Part shown: piece after piece, positions 46,444 through 55,040 of the stretch
Layout of the letters: each line of letters starts with the position of its first letter
Numbering within the stretch: the first letter of the stretch is position 1
The notes under the pieces: model-generated
Seen by the model: the letters and a program-made list of their open reading frames with translations, nothing else
Databases searched by the model: none
What the model was told of the DNA's origin: nothing
Position numbers and translations under genes: made by a program
NCBI GenBank assembly: GCA_023702235.1
Contig: JAMQCR010000002.1
Span: forward strand, 1,364,501-1,428,500
DNA: 64,000 nucleotides
Source: Neobacillus pocheonensis
GTDB lineage: Bacteria; Bacillota; Bacilli; Bacillales; Cytobacillaceae
Direction: 5' to 3'

Positions 46444-46570
46444 ACCTAACTGTCTACGCTTAAAGACTAAAGTTACCTCTAGCCCTCCAAGACTCGCTAC
46501 GAGCGAATGGCTATTTCTTACTCGACGGGAATCCCACCCGCTATATGATACGACCTAAGCTCGGCCGCAC

Positions 46571-46610
46571 AAGCACTCCGATAGTTTAAGTGAAATACTT
46601 CACAATATCA
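46571..46610 (+). repeat. interspersed repeat, arm B remainder at intron C junction
   Basis: AAGCACTCCGATAGTTTAAG then TGAAATACTTCACAATATC. The 5' part of the arm is cut off by the intron. Confidence 0.8.
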
Positions 46611-46679
46611 TCTCTTTGTATAAAAAAGTTCATGAGAACCCTTTTTATACACCCAGCTAGCTAAAAAAATAAATAAAAG

Positions 46680-47129
46680 CTATCCATTTCTTATGATTTT
46701 TTTCAGTAGTATCCCTGTTACAACTCCTGGGATTACACATAACATTGGAAACCAAACTGTTCCAAATAATAATCCAAATATTTTTATTATTTCGGAATAC
46801 ATTAATCCCACAGTAACAAAATAGGCTGAAAAAATAAATGGTAAGTAAGAATACGGTTCCTTCCCTCCACCCGCATCCTTATAAGCATCCCACATTACAA
46901 AAAAGTAAACACAAGGATAAAACATAATCCATTGATATTCGGTACGTTCAATGGCTTTTTCGATGTCGCCGTTAAAACTATACAAAATTATTTTATTAAA
47001 ATGTGTTTGAACATTTATAATAAATTCTATTGAAATAAAAATTATCCCTTTGAGGTACTTTCCATTAAGCAATTGACCAAAACCTGGAAGTGCTATACTC
47101 CACAACAACGCTTCTTTACTGTTCGCCAC
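46680..47129 (-). CDS. small integral membrane protein paired with DUF3231 (paralogue)
   Basis: 149 residues; four membrane segments as in the 27580 gene and nearly the same sequence (ALLWSIALPGFGQLLNGKYL, YPCVYFFVMWDAYKDAGGGK, TVWFPMLCVIPGVVTGILLK). It lies 75 bp downstream of the DUF3231 gene at 47205. Function unknown; conserved pairing suggests a joint role at the membrane or spore surface. Confidence 0.75.
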   Translation of the reverse strand: MANSKEALLWSIALPGFGQLLNGKYLKGIIFISIEFIINVQTHFNKIILYSFNGDIEKAIERTEYQWIMFYPCVYFFVMWDAYKDAGGGKEPYSYLPFIFSAYFVTVGLMYSEIIKIFGLLFGTVWFPMLCVIPGVVTGILLKKIIRNG

Positions 47130-47204
47130 ATTGTTCTATTCCTTTTCTAAATTCTTTTCGACTAGCTTTCAATTGGAAGTTGTTCAAGCTGTTTCAATTG
47201 TATC

Positions 47205-48254
47205 TTAAACCCTGTCAAACGCTTTTGGTGGTGATTCCACCCAACCTTTATCAATTAAGATATTCATGCCGTCGTCAACAAATAAGCCAATGTTTATAAG
47301 AGTTCTTCCATACAAGAAATTTATATCTCTTCTTGCTGTTACCGCCAGAGAGTTTCCGAATGACCTTATCTTCATTGCGAACATGTCCACTTTATGGAAC
47401 ATCATTATTTTATCGGAAAAAGGTGGATATGTAGATGTTGTAACCAAATGGTCTAGGTACGACGGTGATTGAATGTGTTCAATATGCAGTTTTTCTTTAT
47501 ACTGCTTTACCGCTTTATCAGTCATGTCTAAACCTCGTTTAAACAAAGCCTTTATCTTTTGATCTTGAACTATCTGATGAAATCCCAATAATAATGCCAT
47601 ACTTGTTACGTTATTCTCAATGTTATCCCAAAGATGTATGATTTCTAATGCCTGTAATGGTCGGACATCTCCAAAAAAACCATTTAAGTAACTTTGTTTA
47701 TCAATTTTATCAATTCCATCTGGTGTTGGAATGATTGGAGGTTCTGCAATGAATTTTTTTTTCATTAAAACATTATTAATTTGTCCTAAAAAGACGGTAG
47801 TACATTGATTACAATATATAAAAAACTCCCTTATATCCTCCCGCATTACCAATGGAACTGCTACTGCGTAAAGACTCATACCTGCCTTAGCAGCATATTT
47901 TAAATAGTGAACGTAAAATTCATCTACGTATAAACGGGGGGCACCAAGATTTACATCATCTTTACTAAATCCAATTGGGATAGGAAAATTTTCATTTTTA
48001 AAAAATCCTTCTATCCTCTGCGTGAAATCCTTTGATAAAGCTAAACCATTTTCCAATAGCGTCTTAATATTTTCATCCTCGCAATGCTGAAGAAAATAAC
48101 TTAAGATTTGTATAGACATACTGTTTCCCATATAGGTAGCCCAAAGTTTACCCATTTCAAAAGACTTTAAAGGATTGGTCTCATCTGATATTTTTGGATA
48201 TATATTTAGTGGTTTCAACACATTCATTGGATTTAAATCTTTATCGGTGGTCAT
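47205..48254 (-). CDS. DUF3231 family protein (paralogue)
   Basis: 349 residues, collinear with the 28055 protein: GKLWATYMGNSMSIQILSYF, KNENFPIPIGFSKDDVNLGA, FSDKIMMFHKVDMFAMKIRS, NSLAVTARRDINFLYGR. AAAGGAG precedes the ATG. Upstream partner of the small membrane protein gene. Two DUF3231 repeats; role unknown. Confidence 0.88.
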   Translation of the reverse strand: MTTDKDLNPMNVLKPLNIYPKISDETNPLKSFEMGKLWATYMGNSMSIQILSYFLQHCEDENIKTLLENGLALSKDFTQRIEGFFKNENFPIPIGFSKDDVNLGAPRLYVDEFYVHYLKYAAKAGMSLYAVAVPLVMREDIREFFIYCNQCTTVFLGQINNVLMKKKFIAEPPIIPTPDGIDKIDKQSYLNGFFGDVRPLQALEIIHLWDNIENNVTSMALLLGFHQIVQDQKIKALFKRGLDMTDKAVKQYKEKLHIEHIQSPSYLDHLVTTSTYPPFSDKIMMFHKVDMFAMKIRSFGNSLAVTARRDINFLYGRTLINIGLFVDDGMNILIDKGWVESPPKAFDRV

Positions 48255-48375
48255 AACTAATCTCCTTTTCCCGCACTTTCGCTTATGATAACCATTGGAA
48301 AAAAATTTAATTCAAACAAATCTGACCTTTAACTTATAATGGTAATGAAAAAAGGGCTGCCGAAACAGTCATTTT

Positions 48376-48455
48376 CTTCAACTATTCTGCCACTTTAGTT
48401 GAAGAAACAAAAAGCTGCCATTGGCAGCTGGATCTTCAAGAATTGCACCCTATAG
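48376..48455 (+). repeat. interspersed palindromic repeat, arm A, hairpin and left half of arm B
   Basis: Arm A TCAACTATTCTGCCACTTTA then GTTGAAGAA, central hairpin AGCTGCCATTGGCAGCT, then TTCAAGAATTGCACCCTATA G cut by IS110 copy 2. The remainder is at 50084. Confidence 0.85.
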
Positions 48456-48714
48456 CCATCCATGAAGCGCAAAAACCGGCGCTTCACCACAGAGAATGAA
48501 AATGGTTATGAACCGTCAATACTGATTCTACGGCTGGGAGAGGAAGGTCGATGAACTATGGTGCGTGAGAGCCCATCCTATAGTCTGACTCCAACGACCA
48601 CGGTGCACCACTGACTGTCGCTCCCTTACGGGAAGCACACATGGTAGATTAATCCTATTCTGGTTGCTGCACCAGCCTCTAATTATATTCAGAGCCGTAG
48701 AAAGGATGTTTTCA
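48456..48714 (+). ncRNA. candidate IS110 bridge RNA region
   Basis: Same conserved non-coding left end as in copy 1, with CCTATAG at 48577-48583 (matches the left target junction) and CATGGTAG at 48640-48647 (matches the right end). Expression is inferred from what is known of IS110-group elements. Confidence 0.4.
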
Positions 48715-49935
48715 ATGGAAGTAGTCATTGAAAGAGCATGCGGTATGGATGTCCATAAGGACAATATTACTGCCTGCATTATGACACCAGAAGGAAAGGA
48801 GATTCAAACGTTTTCAACTAAAACTGTATTTCTATTACAGTTGGTTGAGTGGATTAAACAGCACAATTGCACCCATGTTGCCATGGAGAGTACGAGTGTA
48901 TATTGGAAGCCAATCGTTAATTTACTAGAGGCTGAAGATATTGAGTTTTTAGTGGTGAATGCTCAACATATGAAGGCTGTTCCTGGACGTAAAACAGATG
49001 TTAAAGATGCAGAATGGATTGCTAAACTCCTTCGTCATGGATTACTTAAAGCCAGTTTTATTCCAGACCGAAATCAACGGGAATTGCGTGAACTAGTTCG
49101 CTATCGTCGGAGTATTATTGAAGAACGTGCGAGACAACATAATCGGATCCAAAAGGTGTTAGAAGGAGCGAACATTAAGTTGGGCTCTGTTGTTTCAGAC
49201 ATCATGGGCGTTTCAGCTCGGGATATGCTTGATGCTATTGCCGAAGGCGAAGAGGATCCCGAAAAATTGGCAAACTTTGCTCGACGTACAATGAAAAAGA
49301 AGAAAGATGAACTGGAACTGGCACTTAAAGGTTATATCAATCCACATCAGCAGTTAATGTTAAAGACCATTTTAAAGCACATTGACTTTCTCACTGAACA
49401 AATTGAGATGTTGGATCAAGAAGTAGCTCAAAGAGTCAGTGCTTATCAAGAAGATATAGATCGTTTAGACTCAATTCCTGGCATATCTAAGAAAATGGCT
49501 GAACAAATGTTATCAGAGATAGGTACAAATGTTAAAAAGCAATTCCCAAGTGCACCTCATATGTGTTCCTGGGCAGGATTAGTTCCTGGACATAACGAAA
49601 GTGCAGGAAAAAGGAAATCAGCGAAAACTAAAGGAAACAAATATTTAAGGTCAGCTTTAACTGAAGCAGCTCATTCAGTAAGAGGATCTAAAAACTATCT
49701 CGGAGCACTGTATAGGCGTACAGCATCACGAAAAGGCAAAAAACGTGCAGGAATTGTAGTCGCTCACGCAATATTGCGCATCTCTTATTATCTTTTAACC
49801 CGTAAAGAAATGTATGTAGATTTAGGTGAAGACTACTTTGATAAGCAAAAACATCAATCTATTGTTCGGCATTCACTTCGGAGACTTGAAAGTTTAGGAT
49901 ACACAGTTACTCTACAAGAATCTGAAGTATCTTAA
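48715..49935 (+). CDS. IS110-family transposase (bridge-RNA-type recombinase)
   Basis: 406 residues from ATG 48715 (AAAGGA, 8 nt). The frame stays open upstream to 48664 but that part is the non-coding end. RuvC-like DEDD domain: Asp in ACGMDVHKDN, Glu in AMESTSVYWKP, Asp pair in GRKTDVKDAEWIAKLLRHG; middle coiled region; C-terminal domain DSIPGISKKMAEQMLSEIGT and SAGKRKSAKTKGNKYLRSAL with the candidate catalytic serine. It should recombine without terminal inverted repeats, guided by an RNA from its own left end. Confidence 0.92.
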   Translation: MEVVIERACGMDVHKDNITACIMTPEGKEIQTFSTKTVFLLQLVEWIKQHNCTHVAMESTSVYWKPIVNLLEAEDIEFLVVNAQHMKAVPGRKTDVKDAEWIAKLLRHGLLKASFIPDRNQRELRELVRYRRSIIEERARQHNRIQKVLEGANIKLGSVVSDIMGVSARDMLDAIAEGEEDPEKLANFARRTMKKKKDELELALKGYINPHQQLMLKTILKHIDFLTEQIEMLDQEVAQRVSAYQEDIDRLDSIPGISKKMAEQMLSEIGTNVKKQFPSAPHMCSWAGLVPGHNESAGKRKSAKTKGNKYLRSALTEAAHSVRGSKNYLGALYRRTASRKGKKRAGIVVAHAILRISYYLLTRKEMYVDLGEDYFDKQKHQSIVRHSLRRLESLGYTVTLQESEVS

Positions 49936-50035
49936 TCTAATCAATTTACCTTCAATAAGACCATGTTAAGGCGCTCCCCCTTTTTTAAAAAAATTGAATG
50001 AGCTGCGTCTTCTTTAGTATTGCCATTTTACCGAA

Positions 50036-50085
50036 GAAACAGAGGTTTATTTTCATGGTAGAAACAGAGGTTTATTTTCATGGTA
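50036..50085 (+). repeat. 25-bp tandem duplication at IS110 copy 2 right end
   Basis: GAAACAGAGGTTTATTTTCA then TGGTA occurs twice in a row. Copy 1 has it once. Confidence 0.95.
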
Positions 50086-50112
50086 GTTTAAGTACAAATC
50101 TTCACAATCTTT
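50084..50112 (+). repeat. interspersed repeat, right half of arm B
   Basis: TAGTTTAAGTACAAATCTTC then ACAATCTT continues the arm interrupted at 48455. From 50113 to 50504 no gene is seen, only a hairpin GGCTTTACTT...AAGTAAAGTCC (50131-50154) and A/T-rich sequence. Confidence 0.8.
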
Positions 50113-50504
50113 GCTTTCACTTGAATAAAAAAGGCTTTACTTCAATTAAAGTAAAGTCCCTTTTGAGTAAGTACATCGATGTTTTTATAGTTCTACATAG
50201 TTATAACACCCAGTGCACAAGAGGGTAATTATCAACTTAGCTCTTTAACAGAGCCTTTTAGAAAAGGAAAGTATTTTGGTTAAAGTCGATATAAAACCGT
50301 AGTTCAATACAATCAAAAAGAAATCTGAACTCATACTGACAATAGAACGTCTTTTAACTTGTAAAAGGCTTTTTTATGTTTTTAGAAAATGAATTGTAAA
50401 ATGTTCCTAATCTACACTAAGAATTTATAAAACCAAAATGGATAAATTATTTTTAAACAAGTGTTAAATACAAATCATCGGTTTGTGGAGGAAAGATTGG
50501 TACT

Positions 50505-51716
50505 GTGAATAAAAAAATCCTAATAATTTCTTCTGAACACACAGGTCATGGGCATAAAAGCATTGCTGAATCATTACAAGAAAAAGTTGGTGAAAACGAG
50601 CAAACAGAAATACATGTTGTTGATGGCTTCGCATTGGGAGGATCAGCATTATTAAATATTGGTAAATCTTATGGTCCAATTACAAGATATTCTGCCCAAT
50701 TATGGAATGCAATATGGCATGTTTCTGCAATGAATTCTTATGTGATAGACAAAGTTGTAGAAAATCTGATTAAAGACGATTTTATGGTTTTGTTGGATGA
50801 AGTAAAACCAGATGTAATCTTGTCGATTCACCCAAACTTTAACGGTTCAGTCATTAACATTTTAAGAAAAGAAAGAATTCAAATTCCTTTTGGCACTCTT
50901 ATTGCGGATTTGGTTAATATTTATCCATTATGGTGCGATCCCAGAGCTGACTTTATTTTAAGTCCGACTAAGGAAGCAAAGGGAAAATGCTTAGAATATG
51001 GCGTGCCTAAAGAAAAAATTCATGTAGTGGGATTCCCTGTTCGAGAGCGGTTCCTGGGTCATCAAAGAAAACCATTTGAAATGAAATCTGAACTTAACTT
51101 TTTAATGATGAGTGGCGGTGAAGGCGTAGGGGATATGAATGCGATTGCGGAAAACCTGCTGAATCACTTTGATTGCACAGTGACAATCATTGCGGGAAGA
51201 AATGAAACATTAAAAGCAGAGTTAGAAAGCTCCCTGAAACCTCGTTTTGACAAACGTGTAGACGTATTAGGGTTTACCAAAAACATTCAGGATCTCATGC
51301 TTGCTGCCGATATTGGCATCATGAGAGGGAGCCCAAATACCATGTTCGAAGCAGTAGCAACAAATTTACCAATCATTATTACAGGAGCACTGCCAGGACA
51401 GGAAAAAGACAATCCGTTATTTGCAGAAAAACATCTTTTAGGTGTTTATTGTCAGGACAACGAAAATCTTAAATCGATTATCGATCAGTTATTGGCAAAT
51501 GATGGGGAAAAATTGAAAATGATTATGGAATCCCAAAGAAAGTTTATCAATCCACAAGCTGCACAAGATATTTTGAATTTCGTAACTTCGGCTGAAAAAG
51601 CAAAGTTGAAATCAAGGAAGAGAAGAAGAACTCCTCTTGTTCTTGCTACAAGGAAATCTTTTAAAAAGTTCAAACGGAGAAAGCCTTTAAAAAAATTAAT
51701 ACGTAGAGTTGGATAA
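50505..51716 (+). CDS. MGDG-synthase/UgtP-type glycosyltransferase with basic tail
   Basis: 403 residues from GTG 50505 (GGAGGAAAG upstream). N-terminal MGDG_synth domain (SSEHTGHGHKSIAESLQEKV, the GHGHxS loop) and GT28 C-terminal domain (MSGGEGVGDMN, IMRGSPNTMFEAVATNLPII, GALPGQEKDNP). This family transfers glucose or galactose from UDP-sugar to diacylglycerol or related acceptors at the membrane. After about residue 365 comes a strongly basic extension (KSRKRRRTP, KKFKRRKPLKKLIRRVG) that probably binds acidic lipids. Single gene with terminator. Confidence 0.9.
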   Translation: MNKKILIISSEHTGHGHKSIAESLQEKVGENEQTEIHVVDGFALGGSALLNIGKSYGPITRYSAQLWNAIWHVSAMNSYVIDKVVENLIKDDFMVLLDEVKPDVILSIHPNFNGSVINILRKERIQIPFGTLIADLVNIYPLWCDPRADFILSPTKEAKGKCLEYGVPKEKIHVVGFPVRERFLGHQRKPFEMKSELNFLMMSGGEGVGDMNAIAENLLNHFDCTVTIIAGRNETLKAELESSLKPRFDKRVDVLGFTKNIQDLMLAADIGIMRGSPNTMFEAVATNLPIIITGALPGQEKDNPLFAEKHLLGVYCQDNENLKSIIDQLLANDGEKLKMIMESQRKFINPQAAQDILNFVTSAEKAKLKSRKRRRTPLVLATRKSFKKFKRRKPLKKLIRRVG

Positions 51717-51754
51717 TAATGCTTTTTTGAAATTGAAGATGAAAAATACAATGT

Positions 51755-51780
51755 GGCTGAGAAAATCTCAGCCCTTTTTG
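51755..51780 (+). terminator. terminator after glycosyltransferase
   Basis: GGCTGAGA, AAA loop, TCTCAGCC and five T. Confidence 0.9.
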
Positions 51781-51829
51781 TTATTTCTGTTTAATTATTA
51801 AAGTTGGAATACATAATAGTTTATTTTTT

Positions 51830-52075
51830 TCATTGGTGGTTCTCCTCTTCGACTTGGGAATGGTCCCTATCGCCTAAATAATCTTTCTTCTTGACCAAAG
51901 TCAATTCATATCCCAAGGTATTAGCGAGAAGGACAATGATTTCCAGTGAGGTTTCATCCAGTGCATCTCCATCCTTGAAATGGTTTTTTTGGCTACGCCA
52001 GATAAGAAATTTCATCTTGTGATAATTGTAATCTAATACGAAGAGAAAAAGTCGTCCGATCAGTTGTCCTCGGTT
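51830..52075 (-). pseudogene. XRE-family HTH regulator, multiply frameshifted
   Basis: Three frames in succession give an XRE HTH: LRIRLQLSQDEISYLA, GVAKKTISRME and GDALDETSLEIIVLLANTLG, YELTLVKKKDYLG. Helices 1-5 of the HTH are all recognisable, but two single-base slips separate them. Only the last part stays as an open frame. Confidence 0.6.
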
Positions 52076-52120
52076 ATAAGAAATAACATCTTTTCTCTCA
52101 ATTCATGGCGCTCATCATTA

Positions 52121-52211
52121 ATTGCTATTCAACCTGATCCGTTAGCATAATAAGAAAAAGCTACCACTTAGACAGCACTGTTTTTCGTTAAAGCAACTGT
52201 CAGTTCAATAA
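52121..52211 (+). repeat. interspersed palindromic repeat, divergent complete copy
   Basis: Arm A TTCAACCTGATCCGTTAGCA then TAATAAG, arm B CGTTAAAGCAACTGTCAGTT then CAATAAA. Confidence 0.65.
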
Positions 52212-52518
52212 AAATGCAGTTGGAATTCTTAAAAAGAGCAAACAGGCTAATCCCATTTGCTCTTTTTTCATATGATTGATTAGCCTGTTTATCCCATTTA
52301 GCAACTATTTTGTGCGTTTACCTTGATCTTAAATTTGCTTCCAAATCCAATACCATATCGCCGTTTTGGTCTACTGGTACAGTTGTTAAAAACGGTTTTT
52401 CCCGACATAAATAGCAGGATAAATGGAAAAATCCCTCGATAAGACTAATGTTCATTTTTAAAATAACGTCATATGCAAAATTAACTAATATAAATAAAGA
52501 GTATAGCAAGAACCATAT

Positions 52519-52599
52519 CTAACAGCAGCCAACATAACCCATGCCATAACCAGGATAACCTCCATAACCCATACCGCTTCCAAAGAATTGTCTTTCCAT
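52519..52599 (-). CDS. 26-residue Gly/Tyr-rich micro-protein
   Basis: MERQFFGSGMGYGGYPGYGM then GYVGCC, with a strong AGGAGGAGA site 7 nt before the ATG. Gly/Tyr-rich peptides ending in a Cys pair are common among small Bacillus spore or coat proteins. No family assigned. Missed by ORF length cut-offs. Confidence 0.5.
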   Translation of the reverse strand: MERQFFGSGMGYGGYPGYGMGYVGCC

Positions 52600-52792
52600 T
52601 TTATATCTCCTCCTCAAATTTTTTCAAAATTAATGTATGTGTCCATTTTTAAAGAGGAATAGATATTTGCCTATTTGTATATGTCTTCTTGGCTGTTATT
52701 TTATTTGCGGTATAATCATAACTCCTCATTGTACTAGTGTTCATAAGACGATTAGCATCAATCACCGATTTACTGTCTTCTTGAAATTAACT

Positions 52793-53830
52793 TTAACTGT
52801 TCTGTTTATATATCTTTTCACTTTTGTTTTCCATGTGATGTATAATGCTTTCTCCTTCAACATCAATGTTAGGCAAAATGTTATCCAGCCATTTTGGCAA
52901 GTACCAGGCTGACTTACCCATGAGAGTCATGACCGCAGGTACGATTGTCATTCTCACGATGAATGTGTCAAAGAAAACACCGAATGTAAGAGCCATGCCT
53001 AGTGATTTAATGATGGCATCAGGTGCCAACATGAATCCAATAAATACAGACATCATAATTAATCCTGCTGCGACTACGACTCTACCACTCTCCCGCATTC
53101 CTTCTAAAATAGCTCTCTTCGGGTCGCCTGTATGCGTATATACTTCCCGCATCTTGCTCACTAGGAACACCTCATAGTCCATGGCGAGTCCGAACAGGAT
53201 GCCAATCAGAATCACAGGCAAGAAGGCTAAGATCGGACCGGCAGCCGAGAAACCAAACATATTTTGGAAATGCCCATCCTGCACGACAAATACCACGGCT
53301 CCCAACGTAGCACCAAGAGAAAGTAGAAACCCTAATACTGCTTTTAATGGAATGAGCAGAGATCTAAACACTAGAACTAAGAGTACATATGCAAGTCCCA
53401 CAATAAGGGCAGCGAAAACCGGCAAGGCATCACTCAGCTTTTGTGCAATATCAATATTCATCGCTGCTGTGCCCGTTACCATTAGTTCAATTCCATTTTC
53501 TTTCTCGGTCTGGTTCGATTTGTCCCGGATCGCTTTTACCAAATCCTTCGTCTTTGTATCATCAGGTCCTGTTTTTGGTGTGACGGAAATCATATAAATC
53601 TTTCCGGAAGCCAGGGATAGCAGGTGTCACACTTTTCACGCCAGATAGGTTGCCCAATTCTTTTGCAATGGTGTTCATAGCATTTTGCGTTTCAGCTGTT
53701 GCTTCCTCTGATTTTGCTACTACCACTAAAGAGACATGAAATCCTTCTCCATATGCTTCCGTCAATAAATCATATGCTCTTCTTTCTGTCGTTTCTGTGG
53801 ACTTTGTTGTATGGGTCATAGGCTCACTTT
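52793..53830 (-). pseudogene. MMPL-family transporter, C-terminal half with frameshift
   Basis: Second MMPL repeat only: TERRAYDLLTEAYGEGFHVS, MVTGTAAMNIDIAQKLSDAL, then membrane helices with GLAMDYEVFLVSKMREVYTH and GVFFDTFIVRMTIVPAVMTL. The N-terminal half is missing upstream of about 53830 and a frame change near 53600 splits KIYMISVTPKTGPDDTKTKD from the first part. Resembles YdfJ/YdgH-type exporters. Confidence 0.85.
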
Positions 53831-53938
53831 TATTTCCAAATTACACGATATCAAAAATAGCATTAGAGAAACATGAATTGTGAAATTCAACCTAAAAAAG
53901 TCGAATTCCTGTACGTACGGAACCGACTTTTTAGATTG

Positions 53939-53975
53939 GATTGTTCAACTAAAGCACCCAGTTAGTGGAATAAGA
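53939..53975 (+). repeat. interspersed repeat, arm B
   Basis: TGTTCAACTAAAGCACCCAG then TTAGTGGAATAAG, about 110 bp upstream of the truncated 5' edge of the MMPL remnant. Confidence 0.75.
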
Positions 53976-54066
53976 CCCTTTCCAAAAATTAAATTATGAA
54001 AATACTCAACCCATAAGCCGTAATTGACTTGTGTAGATTATTTCACTTATTTTCAATTACAACACA

Positions 54067-54492
54067 TCATCGCTTAATCAATCCCGACAGGTCTACTTCT
54101 AATACTTTATCTTCTTTATCGTTGTAAGTAGATAACAATACAGTAATGATTCCCGATTCATTCTTCGTCTCTTTCTTATCGATAACCTCGGCGATGGTAT
54201 ACAATTCATCACCAGGATACACCGGTTTTATAAATTTCATATTATTCATCCCTGTTCCAGCGATGATATCATCACCATAGATACCTTGTTCAATCCAAAG
54301 CCTTACTGAAATGCTTAATGTATGTAGTCCGGAAGCGATGATTCCATCAAATCTCCCCTGCTTTGCTTTTTCCTCATCTAAATGCATATATTGAGGATCA
54401 AATTCTCCTGCAAATCTCATAATATCCGCTTTTGTCATTTTGAAGGACTTAGTTTCAAACACCTGTCCAACTGTAAACTCATCAAACTTCAT
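54067..54492 (-). CDS. MaoC-family hot-dog dehydratase
   Basis: 141 residues. MaoC/(R)-hydratase signature FAGEFDPQYMHLDEEKAKQG (catalytic Asp and His) followed by GIIASGLHTLSISVRLW and KPVYPGDELYTIAEV. It hydrates enoyl-CoA or acts on related thioesters. Stand-alone gene, no clear ribosome binding site beyond GAGGTG. Substrate unknown. Confidence 0.9.
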   Translation of the reverse strand: MKFDEFTVGQVFETKSFKMTKADIMRFAGEFDPQYMHLDEEKAKQGRFDGIIASGLHTLSISVRLWIEQGIYGDDIIAGTGMNNMKFIKPVYPGDELYTIAEVIDKKETKNESGIITVLLSTYNDKEDKVLEVDLSGLIKR

Positions 54493-54647
54493 AATTACAC
54501 CTCATATTTAGATACTTTTGCACTTGTTTATATTAAGGTAGTATCAACTGCACATCAAGTTAAAAAAATACTCAAAATCCTCTAAAATCAATAGAAAAGA
54601 ATACTTTTTTGGGGATATATATAATTCATCTTTGCAATTGTAAATAC

Positions 54648-54757
54648 CTTATTTAACTCATGTTTCGTAAGTTCAATAAGAAAAAAGACGCTGCTGCAGC
54701 AACCTCTTGTTTAACTCTTGCACCCGATAGTTTAAGTATAGTATTTCAAAATCTTAC
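54648..54757 (+). repeat. interspersed palindromic repeat, complete copy
   Basis: Arm A TAACTCATGTTTCGTAAGTT then CAATAAG (degenerate), central GCTGCTGCAGCA, arm B TTAACTCTTGCACCCGATAG then TTTAAGTATAGTATTTCAAA. The GATAG variant resembles the sites used by the IS110 copies. Confidence 0.75.
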
Positions 54758-54886
54758 CTTTCTTGGATAAAAGATAATATTAAATATATTCGTTGACTTT
54801 AATGTCAAAATAAGGAAACACCCTCTTCGTGTTTCCTTTTTAATTCCTTTACGGAAATAACGTCAAATCTTAAATTGAAAAAATCG

Positions 54887-54967
54887 TCATTCTTTTCTTA
54901 ATAATTTTTTTAGCAGTAACCCTGTAAAAACACCAGGAATGACACATAACATCGGAAACCACACTGT
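54887..54967 (-). pseudogene. C-terminal scrap of the DUF3231-associated membrane protein
   Basis: TVWFPMLCVIPGVFTGLLLK then KLLRKE is nearly identical to the ends of the proteins at 46680 and 27580. Everything before it is replaced by unrelated sequence. It records a third copy of the gene pair. Confidence 0.8.
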
Positions 54968-55040
54968 TAGTCGGTGTAATATCTCTTGCGATGTCAGTAA
55001 ATGCGTTCGCATATACAGTGAAACCAGGAGACACACTCTA

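Larger units (their letters stand above)
44250..46570 (-). mobile_element. group II intron remnant (intron C) with internal duplication
   Basis: On the minus strand it begins GTGCGGCCGAGCTTAGG at 46570, the standard group II 5' end, runs through intron RNA domains including CGGGTGGGATTCCCG, and ends in a reverse transcriptase N-terminal fragment fused to the staygreen gene. Domains V-VI and the 3' end are lost. An 0.8 kb segment is tandemly duplicated. The upstream exon (46571-46610) is repeat arm B. Plus-strand ORFs here are chance frames. Confidence 0.85.
48453..50086 (+). mobile_element. IS110-family element, copy 2 (apparently intact)
   Basis: Nearly identical to copy 1 (3866-5477) with an uninterrupted transposase. 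Bounded by TAG at 48453-48455 and 50084-50086 and inserted in arm B of the repeat at the same position as copy 1. Its right end carries a 25-bp direct duplication (50036-50085). Confidence 0.9.

Noticed and set aside
45371..46558. Two nearly identical plus-strand frames (88 and 99 codons)
   Set aside because: They are chance frames across the duplicated intron RNA on the opposite strand; the similarity only reflects the duplication.
52318..52509. 63-codon reverse frame
   Set aside because: No ribosome binding site and no recognisable pattern; may contain a scrap of an older gene but cannot be supported.
53181..53597. 138-codon plus-strand frame
   Set aside because: Antisense shadow of the MMPL remnant.
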